This document shows positions 61,367-64,000 of a DNA stretch of 64,000 nucleotides, one piece after another; positions within the stretch are counted from its first letter, which is position 1; the number at the start of each line of letters is the position of its first letter. Where the stretch lies: positions 10,788,001 to 10,852,000 of the forward strand of contig NZ_JADBEK010000001.1 of the NCBI RefSeq assembly GCF_014873145.1. The letters run 5' to 3'. The position numbers and the translations under genes are program-made. Source of the DNA: Nonomuraea angiospora (GTDB lineage: Bacteria; Actinomycetota; Actinomycetes; Streptosporangiales; Streptosporangiaceae). The notes below the pieces were generated by a model. The model worked only from the letters and a program-made list of their open reading frames with translations, did no database searches and was not told where the DNA came from.

Positions 61367-62130
61367 TGGCTCTCCTTAACTTCCCGCCACCGCTCGTACT
61401 CGGCGCGGGTCTCGGGGGTGAGTGGGTAGTAGTCAGAAAGCGCCCCGCCCTCCTCGATGCGGGCGCGGCTGTAGCGCTCCCACTGCTCGTGGTCGGCGGC
61501 GGCCTCGAGCACCGACGCGGCGCGCCGGCGCGGCACGACCACGGCGCCGTCGTCGTCGGCCACGCACAGGTCGCCGGGCAGCGCGAGCGCCCCGCCCACG
61601 GCCACCGGCACGTCGTACGCCCACGGGAACAGCTCCGCCTGCGAGGCGTAATGAGGGGTCGCGCCCGTCGTCCAGAGCGGCAGCCCGATGCCGCTCACCC
61701 GGGGCAGGTCCCGGATCCGGCCATCCACGACGATGCCCGCGCCGCCCTTGCGTTTGAAGTAGCGCACCAGCATGTCGCCGAAGCAGCCGGTGTACGCGCT
61801 GCCGTACGCCTGCACGAGCAGCACGTCGCCGGGCTCGATCGTCTCCAGCACGGCCCACAGCGCGGTGTGCCGCTCGACGTACTCCTGGCCGAGCCCGGAG
61901 GCGATGTCCTCGCGCTGCGGCATGAACTGCAGCGTGCGGACCCGTCCGGCGATCTTCTGCCCCTGGGCGATGGGACGCGGTCCCTCGATGAAGGTCCGCC
62001 GGATGCCCTGGGCGTGCAGCTTGGCGCAGGCGGTGGCCGAGCTGACCCGCCTCAACCCTTCCACGAGGACGGGATCGGGTCCGGCGGGCAGCTGCCCGCG
62101 AACTGGCAGCTCCCAGATGGCGTCGTCCAT
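61363..62130 (-). CDS. RraA-like protein (aldolase-type)
   Basis: A 255-residue protein with the RraA/HMG-aldolase core: SSATACAKLH, VLLVQAYGSAYTGCFGDMLV, and GAGIVVDGRIRDLP (metal and substrate Arg-Asp), ending in a helical tail. Relatives split 4-hydroxy-4-methyl-2-oxoglutarate-like acids or decarboxylate oxaloacetate. In this setting it may act on a keto acid from a rare pectic sugar. The stop overlaps the GH141-like start; it begins 8 bp after the toroid gene. Confidence 0.85.
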   Translation of the reverse strand: MDDAIWELPVRGQLPAGPDPVLVEGLRRVSSATACAKLHAQGIRRTFIEGPRPIAQGQKIAGRVRTLQFMPQREDIASGLGQEYVERHTALWAVLETIEPGDVLLVQAYGSAYTGCFGDMLVRYFKRKGGAGIVVDGRIRDLPRVSGIGLPLWTTGATPHYASQAELFPWAYDVPVAVGGALALPGDLCVADDDGAVVVPRRRAASVLEAAADHEQWERYSRARIEEGGALSDYYPLTPETRAEYERWREVKESQ

Positions 62131-62138
62131 GTAACTCC

Positions 62139-64000
62139 TCAGTAGTGCTGGTGCGACGGCGTGCGGACGCGCGCGGTCGTGTGCAGGTCGAGCCGGATAC
62201 GGCGGCCGGGTGGCAGCTCGACGAGCAGGCGCGGCCCGTCCACCGTCACCTCCCGCTCGGACTCGGTGATCGGGGGAGCGGTGTAGGCGCGCGGGTCACC
62301 CGGGTAGCCCTCGTCCTCCCGGGAGATGACCGCGCGGTCGATGTGGTGCTCGCCGAACGCGCCCGCCTGGAGCACGACCCTGCGGGTGTGGGTGAGGCCG
62401 AGGTTGACCAGCTCGACGCGGGTGCCGCCGGGGCGTACCGAGTCGACCAGCGCGGCCACGTCCCGGGGCAGCCCCGGGCGGTGGCGGTCGGCGTCGAAGT
62501 AGGCCAGCCGGGTGGGCAGCAGCCCGCCGTTGTAGAGCACCTGCGGGGTGCCGGTGACGAGCTGCAGCAGCGCCTCGGTGAGCACGGGGTTGAGCCGCTG
62601 CCAGTGGTGGACGTGGATGGTGGACAGGTCCTCGTGGTCGGCGTCGATGAGCGCCATGCGGCGCTGCACCTGGCCGAGCGCGGTGGAGAGCATGGCCTCG
62701 GGGAAGCCGGGGTTGGCGCCGCGCAGGAACTCCAGCCAGGGCGCCTCGTGCCCGGCCTCCTCCTTGTTCCGGAACGGGCGCACCGTGGCCCAGTCGTATC
62801 CGGAGGCGGCTCTCAGCCGGTCGAGCCGCTCGGCGTCGTCTCCTGCGAGCGAGGCGTGCCAGAGCCAGACGGGCAGGCCGAGCTGCGGCGGCTGGAAGTC
62901 GAACCAGCCCCCGTCGTCGTGCCGGTTCGGCACCAGCATGGTGGGCTTGCCGGCCTCGTCGCCCAGCTCGGCCAGCCAGCGGTCGCTGGTGCTCATCTCC
63001 GTCTCGGTCACGCCGGCCTGGACGGCCTTGTCGTACACGATCTCCAGTGGGTCGCGGCCGATGGCGAGCGCGGCCTCGTCGCCGGTCAGCAGGTGGGCGT
63101 TGACGGCGGCGATCGCGGCGGCGGCGCCGACGCTGTAGAGGCCGTGCGGCCACTGCCAGCCGTAGAGGCCGCCGTACCAGCGGCCCCCGTGCAGCTCGCC
63201 GACCTCGCCGGAGGGGCCTACGTTGTCGGGCAGGATCCCGCCGTTGGCCGCGGCCCGGCGCTCCCAGGCGCCGATGTAGCGCAGGGCCCAGTCGCGGTAG
63301 CGGTCGTCGCCGTCGTACAGCCAGGCGTTGACGGCCAGGCTGGTCGCGGCCAGGTTGACGGCCACGTCGCCGCGGCCGAGGCGCTCGTTCATGGCGGCGC
63401 CCATGCGGGCGGCGTTGCTCGGGTCGCCCAGGTCCGCCCACTCGGCGATGCCCGGCAGGTCGCGCAGCGGCAGGCCGTACGGCCGCATGCTGACCAGGTC
63501 GGTGTGGTAGGACGCCCACTCCCACTGCAGGCCGTAGCGGGGGCCGCCGGCGCCGTTGTGCGGGGCGCGGATGATGTCGTGCTCGGCGTCGTAGTTGGCC
63601 GAGCCGGGCAGGTAGAGGTCGGCGAAGCGGCGGGCGCGCTCGCGGAAGCGCTCGTCGCGCGGGTCGGCGGCGCAGATGCCGTAGAACAGCAGCAGCGACT
63701 CGCCCTGGTGGAACCAGTCATAGCCGCGCTCGAACTCGTCCACCAGGTAGCCCAGCTCGGTGAGCTGCGCGGTCACGCCCTCCCAGTGGTGCTTCGAGGC
63801 GTCCAGCAGGTCGTCGGCCCCGCCCAGCTGGTAGAGCGTGGGCCAGTTGAAGAACGCCTCGTAGAAGTCGTCGGCGCCGTCCCGGTCGGCGGCCGGCCCG
63901 TGGTAGACGAGCCGCCCGTCGGGGCCGCAGTAGCGGGCGGCGAAGGCCCGCCAGGCCTCGTCGAGGGCGTCGAACAGCCTGCGCTCGAGCACCGCCCAGA
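62139..64000 (-). CDS. alpha/alpha-toroid enzyme, unassigned (cut by window edge)
   Basis: At least 620 residues; the frame stays open to the right edge, and GTG at 63992 has no ribosome site, so the N-terminus probably lies outside. Helical repeats with aromatic/Gly segments (EAFFNWPTLYQLGGADDLLD, GYDWFHQGESLLLFYGIC, GGRWYGGLYGWQWPHGLYS) point to a toroid fold, with a C-terminal beta-sandwich (ITESEREVTVDGPRLLVELP). Next to RraA and GH141-like genes it likely acts on pectic oligosaccharides. I do not recognise the family. Confidence 0.72.
   Translation of the reverse strand, partial: WAVLERRLFDALDEAWRAFAARYCGPDGRLVYHGPAADRDGADDFYEAFFNWPTLYQLGGADDLLDASKHHWEGVTAQLTELGYLVDEFERGYDWFHQGESLLLFYGICAADPRDERFRERARRFADLYLPGSANYDAEHDIIRAPHNGAGGPRYGLQWEWASYHTDLVSMRPYGLPLRDLPGIAEWADLGDPSNAARMGAAMNERLGRGDVAVNLAATSLAVNAWLYDGDDRYRDWALRYIGAWERRAAANGGILPDNVGPSGEVGELHGGRWYGGLYGWQWPHGLYSVGAAAAIAAVNAHLLTGDEAALAIGRDPLEIVYDKAVQAGVTETEMSTSDRWLAELGDEAGKPTMLVPNRHDDGGWFDFQPPQLGLPVWLWHASLAGDDAERLDRLRAASGYDWATVRPFRNKEEAGHEAPWLEFLRGANPGFPEAMLSTALGQVQRRMALIDADHEDLSTIHVHHWQRLNPVLTEALLQLVTGTPQVLYNGGLLPTRLAYFDADRHRPGLPRDVAALVDSVRPGGTRVELVNLGLTHTRRVVLQAGAFGEHHIDRAVISREDEGYPGDPRAYTAPPITESEREVTVDGPRLLVELPPGRRIRLDLHTTARVRTPSHQHY

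Noticed and set aside
1..64000. tRNA, rRNA or riboswitch genes
   Set aside because: None was recognised in any intergenic stretch on either strand.

Overview
The window is high-GC DNA (roughly 70% G+C by eye) with GTG/TTG starts, stop-start overlaps (ATGA/GTGA), and families typical of filamentous actinomycetes (CU044_5270-type membrane protein after an ECF sigma factor, DUF397-like protein, DUF1023 hydrolase, SorC and LacI regulators, IS701 remnant). A Streptosporangiaceae-type genome such as Nonomuraea fits, but this is inference and no rRNA is present to fix it.

About three quarters of the window is devoted to complex pectin. Region 1-12.8 kb: a GH29 fucosidase (cut by the left edge) divergent from a GH2 beta-galactosidase plus an acyltransferase-toroid fusion; a three-gene minus-strand operon (GH127-like enzyme, GH78 rhamnosidase, SGNH esterase) divergent from a GH127 gene. 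Region 12.9-30.8 kb: one minus-strand run of 13 genes, nearly all overlapping or a few bases apart: PL1 pectate lyase, peptide/oligosaccharide-type ABC importer (SBP, two permeases, two ATPases), two sialidase-fold proteins, an extra sugar SBP, a DUF5060/DUF4038 (GH140-like) glycosidase and its catalytically altered paralogue, an alpha/alpha-toroid protein and a GH28 enzyme. Region 31.2-36.1 kb: SorC regulator, nucleoside-hydrolase-like protein, alpha/beta hydrolase and CE8 pectin methylesterase. Region 36.3-40.2 kb: a second ABC importer (SBP and two permeases, no ATPase) and a second nucleoside hydrolase. Region 56.5-64 kb: GH106 rhamnosidase, GH141-like beta-helix protein, RraA-like protein and a toroid protein cut by the right edge.

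The enzyme mix (GH2, GH28, GH29, GH78, GH106, GH127, GH140-like, GH141-like, sialidase-fold, PL1, CE8, esterases) resembles what Bacteroides uses on rhamnogalacturonan II, and suggests that secreted lyase, methylesterase and rhamnosidase release fragments that ABC importers bring in for cytoplasmic dismantling. An AT-rich element around TTGAATAT recurs upstream of most of these units and may be a regulon operator; two LacI-type operators lie between the GH29 and GH2 genes.

Between the pectin regions (40.2-56.2 kb) lies unrelated material: a Ser/Thr kinase, a LuxR-type STAND ATPase followed by an HTH-less paralogue, a LacI regulator next to a 26-bp tandem repeat, an ECF sigma/CU044_5270 pair, an IS701 remnant, a tandemly duplicated module of a short GntR repressor divergent from a DUF397-like gene, a DUF1023 hydrolase, a lipoprotein, an XRE-antitoxin relic and a coiled-coil protein. 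The duplicated GntR/DUF397-like module, with its ACAGG direct-repeat promoters and near-identical effector halves beside diverged regulators, is the least familiar system in the window.
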